From an uncultured Flavobacteriales bacterium (GTDB lineage Bacteria; Bacteroidota; Bacteroidia; Flavobacteriales_E; Vicingaceae): a stretch of 6,607 bases of DNA. Position 1 is the stretch's first letter, and each line of letters begins with the position of its first letter. The stretch lies in assembly GCA_913059105.1 (NCBI GenBank), contig CAJXRL010000153.1, positions 1 through 6,607 of the forward strand, read 5' to 3'. Shown piece by piece: positions 1 to 5,034 of this stretch. A program made the position numbers and the translations under genes. A model generated the notes under the pieces. The model did no database searches, was not told the origin of the DNA, and saw only the letters and a program-made list of their open reading frames with translations.

Positions 1-46
1 AGATTTCTGCCTGTCTCGTGGGCTCGGAGATGTGTATAAGAGACAG
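1..46. other. Synthetic Nextera i7-side adapter (not genomic)
   Basis: This is library adapter, not biology. Bases 1-4 are the end of the Illumina P7 arm. Bases 5-12 (TTCTGCCT) match the i7 index known as N703. Bases 13-27 (GTCTCGTGGGCTCGG) are the Nextera read-2 primer segment. Bases 28-46 (AGATGTGTATAAGAGACAG) are the 19-base Tn5 mosaic end. Genomic sequence starts at about 47. The block should be trimmed before any homology or repeat search. Confidence 0.98.
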
Positions 47-59
47 CTCCAAAGCGAAT

Positions 60-178
60 GGAGACATAACGACTAATTATAGGAAATAAGCAATCGAATG
101 ATATTCTTATAACAGAAAAGAAAATATCTATTTAGGCAAAGCCCGTAGCGTAGCGGAGACATAATATACATTATAGGA
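60..178 (+). repeat. Imperfect direct repeat, two copies
   Basis: GGAGACATAA followed by ATTATAGGA occurs twice in the same orientation, at 60-84 and 155-178. The two blocks are separated by 6 and 5 bases respectively. Both copies also lie just after an AAAGC sequence (51-55 and 138-142). The paired blocks with near-constant spacing look like two copies of one intergenic unit rather than chance AT-rich similarity. Function is unknown. Confidence 0.5.
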
Positions 179-235
179 TCTAAAGAATAACATAAATACC
201 ATATAAAACAAAAACCTGCTTTTGTCCTATAATTA
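74..235. repeat. 19-bp inverted repeat (17/19), arms 74-92 and 217-235
   Basis: The left arm is TAATTATAGGAAATAAGCA at 74-92. The reverse complement of 217-235 is TAATTATAGGACAAAAGCA, identical at 17 of 19 positions. The copy at 170-178 shares the ATTATAGGA core and also pairs imperfectly with the right side (163-178 against 225-240, 14 of 16). The arms could bound a small repeat element or form a long-range hairpin. No target duplication or coding content supports a transposable element. Confidence 0.45.
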
Positions 236-316
236 ATATTATGTTAAATAACCATTTTGAAAACCCAAACACTACACCTTATATTACCGGTCCTGGTTGT
301 TTAAATTTCCTTTAAA

Positions 317-958
317 TTAAAGCTTAATGATCTTGTGCGTCTTCACTTCGTTCGAATTCATCAACTGCACATAATATACACCTGTTGCTAAACTCGAAAG
401 GTTAATTTTATTTTTAGGCTGATCAACCATAAGAATAGTTGAACCGTTCAACGAAATAATTTTCATTTGCTCAATCTGACGATTTGCATCAGCTATGAAT
501 AAATAATCGTCCACTGGGTTTGGATACAACTTAATATTCTCCAAATTTAGCTTTTCAATACCAGTAACTGCTTGTACCACAAAACTTAGTGTATCACGGT
601 CATCTGGAACAAAACCTGGAGTACACGGATTTCCTCCAAAACCACTCGTCAAAGTAATGTCGAAATCATAGTTTCCAGCAGGCAATTGACCAATGTTAAA
701 AGTATCTGAAATGCTGCATATCGCCTGCCCTGTTCCCTGACAATGGTGCGCACTTGCTATAATTCTATTGGTACGGTTAACACTATGACCTTTATTACTT
801 AACGCACAACTGCTGTTTCTAAATTCCATGTTAGCAATCACAACTACAGTATCTCTATCCGTAGGATTAGATGGAACAAGTGTGAATGATTTAATTTGTT
901 GCGCTGAGCATAAAAAGCCAGCAAAAACAAAAGCAAGTAGGGTTAGAATTGATTTCAT
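317..958 (-). CDS. Secreted T9SS cargo protein with C-terminal sorting domain
   Basis: This 213-aa protein is exported and probably secreted or surface-anchored by the type IX secretion system. Residues 1-19 form a signal peptide with likely cleavage after CSA (A19/Q20). Residues of about 22-129 look like one beta-rich, Ig-like domain that opens with PSNPTDRDTVVV and contains the pattern LPAGNYDFDITL. Its only four mature cysteines (C51, C73, C81, C112) could form two disulfides. Residues of about 140-213 are a type A sorting domain: the YPNP motif at 145-148, GVYYVQL near 193-199 and the basic tail KTHKIIKL. The Por/T9SS machinery recognises this domain outside the inner membrane and removes it on secretion. 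The ATG at 956-958 sets the signal peptide correctly. The 241 bases upstream, shared with the divergent Coq4-like gene, show no convincing promoter match. The ligand or activity of the Ig-like domain is unknown. Confidence 0.92.
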   Translation of the reverse strand: MKSILTLLAFVFAGFLCSAQQIKSFTLVPSNPTDRDTVVVIANMEFRNSSCALSNKGHSVNRTNRIIASAHHCQGTGQAICSISDTFNIGQLPAGNYDFDITLTSGFGGNPCTPGFVPDDRDTLSFVVQAVTGIEKLNLENIKLYPNPVDDYLFIADANRQIEQMKIISLNGSTILMVDQPKNKINLSSLATGVYYVQLMNSNEVKTHKIIKL

Positions 959-1199
959 AGTAATTTTAGTATTGGTTAGCTTATTTATAGACGTGTTGAG
1001 ATACTGTTTCGTTGGTTCAGCAATTAATTTAATAGTACCCCTTGCCTATCGAGTTATATTATAGCAGCACAAGCTAATACGCATTAAGGGGGGAATTATT
1101 GCTAATCATCTCTTCTCTCCTAAAAAATCCTAAATAAGCGAGTCTTCGGATTTCCTTCAACAATATAATTCTTTGCTCTCGGTTTTGAATTAGAAAAAG

Positions 1200-1689
1200 A
1201 TGGAAACCATTACACTAGCTGGTCAAGAAAGACAATCGATAAGAGAAAAACTATCCTGGAAAATAGCTTTTGGCTTAAAACCCTTCTATCTATTTCTACG
1301 ACGAAACAGAAAAGCTTGGGACGTTGATATGCATAGTTTAGAGAAAATGCCAGCTCATACCCTAGGAAATGATTTATTCCTTTTCTTAAAAGCAAACAAC
1401 TTAACACTCATGCCCAAAATTGAGTTTCACGATGTTTACCACGTTTTATTCGAATTGAACACCGATATTAAAAGCGAAACACTTTTACAATTTGTACCGC
1501 TAGGAAATGGGCGACGTTCCCTCCCATTTATTGCTTCTACCTTTGTTTCGGCCATGTTTTACAGAACATTGGGAAGATTTTTACAACGCATTTCTACGGG
1601 GTAAAAACGCCGTCACCTTTCACGATTCGAATTTTGAACCACTTTTAACACAAAATACCAAAGATCTGAGAAAAGAAATATTTGGCTGA
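1200..1689 (+). pseudogene. Coq4-like protein gene split by a frameshift
   Basis: Two frames together encode one Coq4-family protein of about 163 aa. The first runs from the ATG at 1200 and holds the family core: EKMPAHTLGNDLFLFLKANN (48-67), then H77, D78, H81 and E93, an exact HDxxHx11E metal-binding motif, then LGNGRRSLPF (101-110). After AMFY (118-121, to 1562) this frame becomes unrelated and stops at 1604. The expected C-terminus continues one frame over from about 1564 as EHWEDFYNAFLRGKNAVTFH and ends at TGA 1687-1689. The junction at about 1557-1563 (TTTTACA) needs one surplus base or two missing bases; two missing bases would give a natural FYPEHW or similar. In eukaryotes and proteobacteria Coq4 acts in ubiquinone synthesis, with a metal at this motif and a C1 decarboxylation role proposed. 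Bacteroidota normally make menaquinone, so the role here is open. It may be a true pseudogene or a sequencing indel. The protein is shorter than typical Coq4 (about 220 aa) and has no obvious operon partner. Confidence 0.82.
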
Positions 1690-1733
1690 ATTAAATCAAC
1701 TGAAAATTGAATTTTTATAGACTGCTATTGACA

Positions 1734-2048
1734 TTAAGAAGATTTGTCCTTCTGTTCAATAGTTAATTTCAAAGCATCGATGTCCTTATTGGCCAGCTTT
1801 AATTTCTTCTTTGAATTGCTTATCTCTAGCTGCAATTTAGAAAGCTCTGTTTCCAATGTTTGTACTTTAACTTCTGCAACTTTTAACTGATCCACTTTGC
1901 CTTTCAATTCAATAGATACCTTAATGTTCTTCGATTCTAACTCGGCAATTTTACTGTCCTTTTGCTTTAAGGTACTTTTTAACTGAACACCTTCTTTTAA
2001 AACAGTCAAATGATTAACTCTTACATTTTCGATGTAATCCTTGTCCAT
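1734..2048 (-). CDS. Small all-coiled-coil protein
   Basis: This 104-aa protein is almost entirely charged heptad-like sequence (for example KIAELESKNIKVSIELK and VQTLETELSKLQLEISNS), rich in Lys, Glu, Leu and Ser. There is no cysteine, signal peptide or membrane segment, so it should be a cytoplasmic coiled coil. The ATG at 2046-2048 lies 5 bases after the stop of the zinc-ribbon/LysM gene, so the two are very probably co-transcribed and translationally coupled. The partner also has a coiled-coil stretch, so hetero-oligomerisation is a reasonable inference. However, the partner's coil is predicted on the far side of the membrane, so direct pairing would require the opposite topology. It converges on the Coq4-like gene with 44 bases between stops and no clear terminator hairpin. 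No family is recognised; low-complexity coils give misleading homology hits. Confidence 0.72.
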   Translation of the reverse strand: MDKDYIENVRVNHLTVLKEGVQLKSTLKQKDSKIAELESKNIKVSIELKGKVDQLKVAEVKVQTLETELSKLQLEISNSKKKLKLANKDIDALKLTIEQKDKSS

Positions 2049-2053
2049 GTTTT

Positions 2054-2596
2054 CTATTTTTTTATGATAACGGTATCACCCTCGGTAATAAAATGAGGGT
2101 CGTTTAACTCATTGTGGCTTGCAATTTCTTCATGTTTGTTGCCATCCGAATGATATTCTTCGGCAATGCTCCACAAGGTCTCCCCTTTTTTTACAATGTG
2201 AACATGATAGTCTTTCTCTGTTGATTCACCTTCTACAATAACGTCAATAACTTCGAAGGCCTTTAGCTGTTCGCCTAAACTAGCATTCGACAGTTCCATT
2301 TCTTGAAGTTCAACTGTAAGCTGCTCAATGGTAGATTTTTGTTTAGACAAAGAGTCTGTGTATTGCATCGTATTTTGATCAACGGCTGCTTTATCCCTTT
2401 CTGTTGTTTCGGAAAAAGACCAAGTTGCAATCAAGATCAAGAGAAGCGTGCTCAAGAAATAAATAAAATATTTCCTGCTTTTTAATTTTTTTTCTATCGA
2501 TTCAAGCACCGTAAATGCTTGAAGATTTGAGTGGCATTTGGGGCAGCTTAGCGCATTTTCTTTTACTTCGCTATGCTTGCAAACTGGACATTCCAT
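2054..2596 (-). CDS. Membrane protein: zinc ribbon, TM helix, coiled coil, LysM
   Basis: With the start at ATG 2594-2596 the protein has 180 aa. In order: a zinc ribbon with CPVC (C3, C6) and CPKC (C18, C21); one transmembrane helix at about 43-61 (YFIYFLSTLLLILIATWSF) preceded by KKLKSRK; a coiled-coil stretch at about 79-115; and a C-terminal LysM domain at about 131-178 with the pattern VKKGETLWSIAEEY followed by NELNDPHFITEGDTVII. The positive-inside rule puts the zinc ribbon in the cytoplasm and the LysM domain in the periplasm, where LysM usually binds peptidoglycan. The frame stays open upstream to an ATG at 2687-2689, but those 31 residues resemble no domain and precede the CPxC motif, so I prefer the internal start. 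It is the first gene of a tight pair with the coiled-coil gene. A structural or sensing link between wall and cytoplasm is inference only. Confidence 0.85.
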   Translation of the reverse strand: MECPVCKHSEVKENALSCPKCHSNLQAFTVLESIEKKLKSRKYFIYFLSTLLLILIATWSFSETTERDKAAVDQNTMQYTDSLSKQKSTIEQLTVELQEMELSNASLGEQLKAFEVIDVIVEGESTEKDYHVHIVKKGETLWSIAEEYHSDGNKHEEIASHNELNDPHFITEGDTVIIKK

Positions 2597-2673
2597 AGGT
2601 TTTCTTTTATGTGAATAAATAAGGTCACCTGTTTGTTCTACAGCACTAATATGGAACAAAAAGACGGGAGCGC

Positions 2674-2682
2674 CAAATTTTA
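2674..2682 (-). promoter_or_regulatory. Weak -7-like element for the zinc-ribbon/LysM gene
   Basis: On the minus strand this reads TAAAATTTG, the Bacteroidota -7 consensus TAnnTTTG with one extra spacer base. TTG triplets lie 14 and about 22 bases upstream, neither at an ideal distance for the -33 element. If it is used, transcription would begin near 2667, inside the longer reading frame. That would support the internal start at 2596 with a leader of about 70 bases. The match is imperfect. Confidence 0.22.
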
Positions 2683-2939
2683 CGGGCATTCTTTGTCAAT
2701 TTTTCAAGGATTTAGGCTTTGCTAATTATTGTATTTCCTGTGGCAAAAAGGGCAGTAACAAATGGTTAAAAGAATTAAGGTCGCAAAAATTGCTGCTTTT
2801 TTTGTCTCCGACATTTCAGCCCTGTTTTATTCAAAAAAAAGATAAATATTGAGATGTGGAGCAAAATTTTGGCTGATTATTCTACCGCCACCCGCTAGGA
2901 AATATGGCTTTGCGTTTACGATTGGAATTTTGAGCTTCA

Positions 2940-3041
2940 ATGAACAAGATAAACGGAAGAAGTAGGCAGATAAATAGTTGGTTAAGTGAAGCACCTTTTA
3001 GCTTAAAAATGGAGTCTTTTAGGAAACTACTCCACTTATGA
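2940..3041 (+). CDS. Candidate 33-aa micro-ORF
   Basis: ATG at 2940-2942 opens a 33-codon frame (starting MNKINGRSRQINSW and ending RKLLHL) that stops at TGA 3039-3041. The stop overlaps the ATG of the next micro-ORF as ATGA, a layout typical of translational coupling. The peptide is basic with no motif or membrane segment. A frame this long is common by chance in AT-rich DNA and no clean promoter precedes it, so it is offered only because of the overlap and the terminator that follows the second frame. Confidence 0.18.
   Translation: MNKINGRSRQINSWLSEAPFSLKMESFRKLLHL
3010..3034 (+). promoter_or_regulatory. Small hairpin just before the 27-aa micro-ORF
   Basis: TGGAGT (3010-3015) pairs with ACTCCA (3029-3034) around a 13-base loop and ends 3 bases before the ATG at 3038. 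In RNA it could limit ribosome access to the second micro-ORF unless the first is being translated. The stem is only 6 bp, so chance is a serious alternative. Confidence 0.2.
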
Positions 3042-3121
3042 AAACCAAATTTCAAGATCTGTTAATGCTGTGCTTCTTATTTATGGGTTGTGTGTTTTTA
3101 GCTTCTTACGCCATGTCATAA
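3038..3121 (+). CDS. Candidate 27-aa hydrophobic micro-peptide
   Basis: The frame ATG 3038-3040 to TAA 3119-3121 encodes a 27-aa peptide: MKTKFQD, then a hydrophobic stretch of about 16 residues (LLMLCFLFMGCVFLAS), then YAMS. It looks like either a single-helix membrane micro-protein or a bare signal peptide, since SYA would be an acceptable signal-peptidase site with only two residues left after it. It could therefore be the remnant of a deleted secreted-protein gene. The stop codon abuts the terminator hairpin. There is no Shine-Dalgarno, as is normal in Bacteroidota. Two cysteines are present, but no good lipobox. It is too short for confident calling by sequence alone. Confidence 0.35.
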   Translation: MKTKFQDLLMLCFLFMGCVFLASYAMS

Positions 3122-3153
3122 AAAAGCCTCGAATAGAGTTATTCGAGGCTTTC
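3121..3153 (-). terminator. Intrinsic terminator hairpin, usable from both sides
   Basis: AAAGCCTCGAATA (3124-3136) pairs perfectly with TATTCGAGGCTTT (3141-3153) around the loop GAGT, a 13-bp stem with a GC-rich core. Read on the minus strand it is followed by six T residues (complement of 3121-3126), the better T tract, so its main job is probably to end the membrane-protein transcript that stops at 3237. Read on the plus strand it lies directly after the 27-aa micro-ORF with a shorter TTT tail. Confidence 0.88.
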
Positions 3154-3236
3154 AATTGGAAATGCCTACGGTGAGCAGGTATACTGCGCCTATGGCAATT
3201 ATAGTTGGTTTTCAGCAGGCTGAACCACCGAATACC

Positions 3237-3662
3237 TCAATTGATCCAATTGCTTGCTTTTGCCTTTCTCGTAAAAATGATCAGGTAAATAGCAAACAGC
3301 AATACTACAATTGGCATGATGGATTGTTCAGCACCATATACTTCAAGCGAATCGCTAATAAAGAAAATCCAAAATTGTTGTACTACAATTCCAACCAATG
3401 AAATCACCAATATGGGGTGAGCCATTGCTTTTCTAAGCAACAATAATATACTACCGAGCAATCCGAACCAAACAGCAATCGCAAAGGCTGCCGTTACCCA
3501 GCTGGGAGTGCTCAAATGTAAATTCCGTTCCGCTTCAGACATTGCTTCTAAAACCTCAGGCGGCATCATTTTTTGGCCTATATATGCTAGACAACCCATG
3601 GCATTCCACAGCAATGCAACACTTGATATAATCCAATAGAAAGTAGGAGCTTTTGTTTTCAT
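3237..3662 (-). CDS. Small four-TM inner-membrane protein
   Basis: From ATG 3660-3662 this is 141 aa with four hydrophobic helices at about 9-28, 56-76, 82-102 and 114-131. A polar loop (31-52, MMPPEVLEAMSEAERNLHLS) separates the first two. The pattern FYWIISSVALLWNAMGCLAY, then TPSWVTAAFAIAVWFGLLG, then SDSLEVYG fits a family common in Flavobacteriia and other Bacteroidota. Its members are often labelled 'sugar transporter' in databases without direct proof, so transport should not be assumed. The frame stays open upstream to 3719, but that would add 19 residues overlapping the divergent promoter region, while MKTKAPTFYW is the usual type of N-terminus here. The strong hairpin at 3121-3153 lies 83 bases beyond the stop. 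It is transcribed alone, divergent from the barrel-protein gene. Confidence 0.85.
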   Translation of the reverse strand: MKTKAPTFYWIISSVALLWNAMGCLAYIGQKMMPPEVLEAMSEAERNLHLSTPSWVTAAFAIAVWFGLLGSILLLLRKAMAHPILVISLVGIVVQQFWIFFISDSLEVYGAEQSIMPIVVLLFAIYLIIFTRKAKASNWIN

Positions 3663-3668
3663 AACTTT

Positions 3669-3676
3669 TATTTTTG
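3669..3676 (+). promoter_or_regulatory. Bacteroidota -7 promoter element (TAnnTTTG)
   Basis: TATTTTTG at 3669-3676 is an exact match to the Bacteroidota -7 consensus TAnnTTTG. It lies 53 bases before the TTG start at 3730, in the 67-base gap between divergent genes. A TTTTG at 3651-3655 could be the -33 element, but the spacing of 13 bases is shorter than usual. If used, transcription would start near 3682-3684. That would exclude the longer frame starting at 3679 and support the start at 3730. Confidence 0.35.
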
Positions 3677-3729
3677 GTTTGAAATACGATACTAGTGAAA
3701 ATATTTTAAATTCGCACAAAATCTACCCC

Positions 3730-4566
3730 TTGAAATTAACAACCACGCTCCTATTTGTCCTCTGTTCTCTTTCTTCTGTCGCTCAATCCAGTTGGATGGG
3801 CCAGCGTGTAACAAAAACAAATATCTTCCTTGATCCTACTGAAATTCAAATGTCTGGTAGCATTAATGGCATCTTAACAAAAAAAATAACTGACGAGCAA
3901 TACTTGCCATTTAGCGTTGGTGTAGACCAAACTATTTTCTCTAAACAAGTATCAGAAAACAAAGCCTGGGAAATTATAGGTGAAATGGGTGTTTTTACTC
4001 AATTTGAATGGAAAGAAGTAGAAGGCACTCAACAGCGAAATTTGATTAATGTAGATTATAAAGTGGCCTTCAGTTTTGTAAAACAAATCGACAAATTACA
4101 AACGTATCGTTTGCGGTTCTTCCACGTTTCTTCTCACTTAGGCGACGATTATATTATTCGAAATGAAATTCGTAGCTACACAAAAAACAAGGTCAATTAC
4201 GAGCAATTGGAGTTGACTTACTTTAGGCAGTTGCCCACAATTAAAGCCAAATTAATTACCGGTGTAGGCGCTGTTGTTCGTCCAGATGCCATACGCTTGC
4301 CGTTCTCCTACCTTATCGGTATAGACAATTTTTTGCAGCAAAAAGATCGTAAATGGAGCTCCACCAGTGGTGTTGTAATCAAAGGGTTTCAAGAAACTAA
4401 CTTCGATTTGAATTTAAAAGCGGGAACCGGAATTGCTTATAAAAGCGATGCTAAAACTGAACCCATCCGCATTATTCTAGAATATTATACGGGGCACCTT
4501 CCCTACTCTCAATTTGAGCAAGAAAAAATTCAATGGTTAGGGCTAGGTCTCTATTTTAATATTTAA
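3730..4566 (+). CDS. Outer-membrane beta-barrel protein, DUF1207-like
   Basis: The protein is 278 aa from TTG 3730-3732, giving a standard signal peptide (MKLTTTLLFVLCSLSSVAQ, cut after A18). The frame has no in-frame ATG near its beginning; an alternative TTG at 3679 would put 17 polar residues ahead of the signal peptide, so I prefer 3730. The mature chain is a series of amphipathic strands ending in LGLGLYFNI, a C-terminal aromatic strand as used for Bam-assisted insertion into the outer membrane. The most distinctive motif is FFHVSSHLGDDYIIRNE (131-147), with a later EYYTGHLPYSQF (252-263). Both recall the DUF1207 family from memory; that assignment is moderate and the family has no established function. 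The paired His/Ser residues could be catalytic, as in outer-membrane lipid A-modifying enzymes, but this is speculation. The stop lies 15 bases from that of the convergent 138-aa gene. Confidence 0.78.
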   Translation: MKLTTTLLFVLCSLSSVAQSSWMGQRVTKTNIFLDPTEIQMSGSINGILTKKITDEQYLPFSVGVDQTIFSKQVSENKAWEIIGEMGVFTQFEWKEVEGTQQRNLINVDYKVAFSFVKQIDKLQTYRLRFFHVSSHLGDDYIIRNEIRSYTKNKVNYEQLELTYFRQLPTIKAKLITGVGAVVRPDAIRLPFSYLIGIDNFLQQKDRKWSSTSGVVIKGFQETNFDLNLKAGTGIAYKSDAKTEPIRIILEYYTGHLPYSQFEQEKIQWLGLGLYFNI

Positions 4567-4581
4567 CCCGAGTTCTAGTAG

Positions 4582-4998
4582 TTAGGTTATGGGGTTTAGT
4601 TTAATGGAAAACTCATAGCCCTCAGCCTTCTTTTCATGCAAGAACTTATTCATTACTTCCTTTTTTGAAGTTCCTCTAAAATAAGATTGGTGTTCTTCGT
4701 CACTGTCTTTTTGTTTCCACGTAATGGTATATGAATTCTCGTTTTTCCGAGCCTTGTCCTTCAAAATATAGCGGTGCATGTTTTCTAGACATTCTATAGC
4801 GGAACTGGCACTGACCTTTCTCAATAACATATAATCGTCATGTATTGGGTTAAATGTTAGCAGGTTTAATTCAACTGTATTCTTTTTTGAATTCATGTTG
4901 ATTTTATAATCAAAGTGAGCAGTTACCCCATTGTCCTTTTGCAACAATTGTTGAATTTGACTCTCTAGTCGGATTCTATTTTTTTTTCCTTTTGCCAT
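4582..4998 (-). CDS. Conserved-looking basic protein, function unknown
   Basis: This 138-aa protein has no signal peptide or membrane helix and is probably cytoplasmic. The N-terminus is strongly basic (MAKGKKNRIRLESQIQQLLQ). The middle alternates predicted strands (VTAHFDYKINM, NTVELNLLTF) and a helix (SSAIECLENMHRYIL). The C-terminal part repeats the strand-then-helix order (SYTITWKQK, then GTSKKEVMNKFLHEKK) and ends YEFSIKLNPIT. The pattern suggests a small alpha/beta fold with a possible internal duplication of about 60 residues, and the basic N-terminus could contact nucleic acid. No family is recognised. It starts 36 bases after the stop of the larger secreted-protein gene in the same direction, so co-transcription is likely. 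No terminator hairpin separates it from the convergent barrel gene. Confidence 0.75.
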   Translation of the reverse strand: MAKGKKNRIRLESQIQQLLQKDNGVTAHFDYKINMNSKKNTVELNLLTFNPIHDDYMLLRKVSASSAIECLENMHRYILKDKARKNENSYTITWKQKDSDEEHQSYFRGTSKKEVMNKFLHEKKAEGYEFSIKLNPIT

Positions 4999-5034
4999 GG
5001 CATTCTGATTTCCAATTTTCTTTATGTTTGGCTA

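Larger units (their letters stand above)
47..316. other. AT-rich noncoding stretch with short repeats
   Basis: No convincing reading frame is present on either strand; ATG starts here run into stops within a few codons. The stretch lies downstream of the leftward T9SS cargo gene. It holds the short direct and inverted repeats listed separately and a GC-richer island at 136-160 with a tandem GTAGC GTAGC. I find no clear intrinsic terminator for the cargo gene. The only structure at its stop codon is an AT-only palindrome, CTTTAAATTAAAG, at 310-322. Confidence 0.6.
2597..3236. other. Gene-poor stretch with micro-ORFs and a terminator
   Basis: About 640 bases without a conventional gene. It contains a weak leftward promoter candidate at 2674-2682, two overlapping rightward micro-ORFs (2940-3041, 3038-3121), a small hairpin (3010-3034) and a strong hairpin terminator (3121-3153). 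It also holds the 3' untranslated part of the leftward membrane-protein gene (3154-3236), with a bulged 8-bp hairpin at 3206-3227 that lacks a T tract. Bases 2700-2935 show nothing I can name: no tRNA-like fold and no frame longer than a few tens of codons with a good start. Confidence 0.55.

Noticed and set aside
828..1064. Rightward 78-codon frame
   Set aside because: It overlaps the 5' end of the T9SS cargo gene on the opposite strand, has no family resemblance, and is explained by that gene's codons.
1210..1407. Leftward 65-codon frame
   Set aside because: It is antisense to the well-supported Coq4-like core and has no domain or plausible start context.
1551..1570. Programmed ribosomal frameshift in the Coq4-like gene
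   Set aside because: No classical slippery heptamer, stimulatory structure or stop-codon trigger lies at the junction, and Coq4 genes are not known to use recoding. A mutation or indel error is simpler.
1507..1604. A separate gene starting at ATG 1507
   Set aside because: The first part of this frame, up to about 1560, is unlike Coq4, while the first frame encodes the expected sequence there. Only the part after the junction is meaningful, so it is the tail of the broken gene.
1690..1733. Terminator between the convergent Coq4-like and coiled-coil genes
   Set aside because: There are only a 4-bp inverted match (TCAA/TTGA) and AT-rich runs, with no stable stem.
2303..2485. Rightward 60-codon frame
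   Set aside because: It is antisense to the transmembrane and coiled-coil part of the LysM protein and has no recognisable features.
2597..2689. Longer N-terminus for the zinc-ribbon/LysM protein
   Set aside because: The 31 extra residues match no domain, precede a typical CPxC-starting zinc ribbon, and overlap the likely promoter area.
3206..3227. Hairpin just after the membrane-protein stop as a second terminator
   Set aside because: The stem is only 8 bp with a bulge and no T tract follows on either strand; the hairpin at 3121-3153 is far better.
3156..3401. Rightward 81-codon frame
   Set aside because: It is antisense to the C-terminal part of the four-TM protein and has no independent support.
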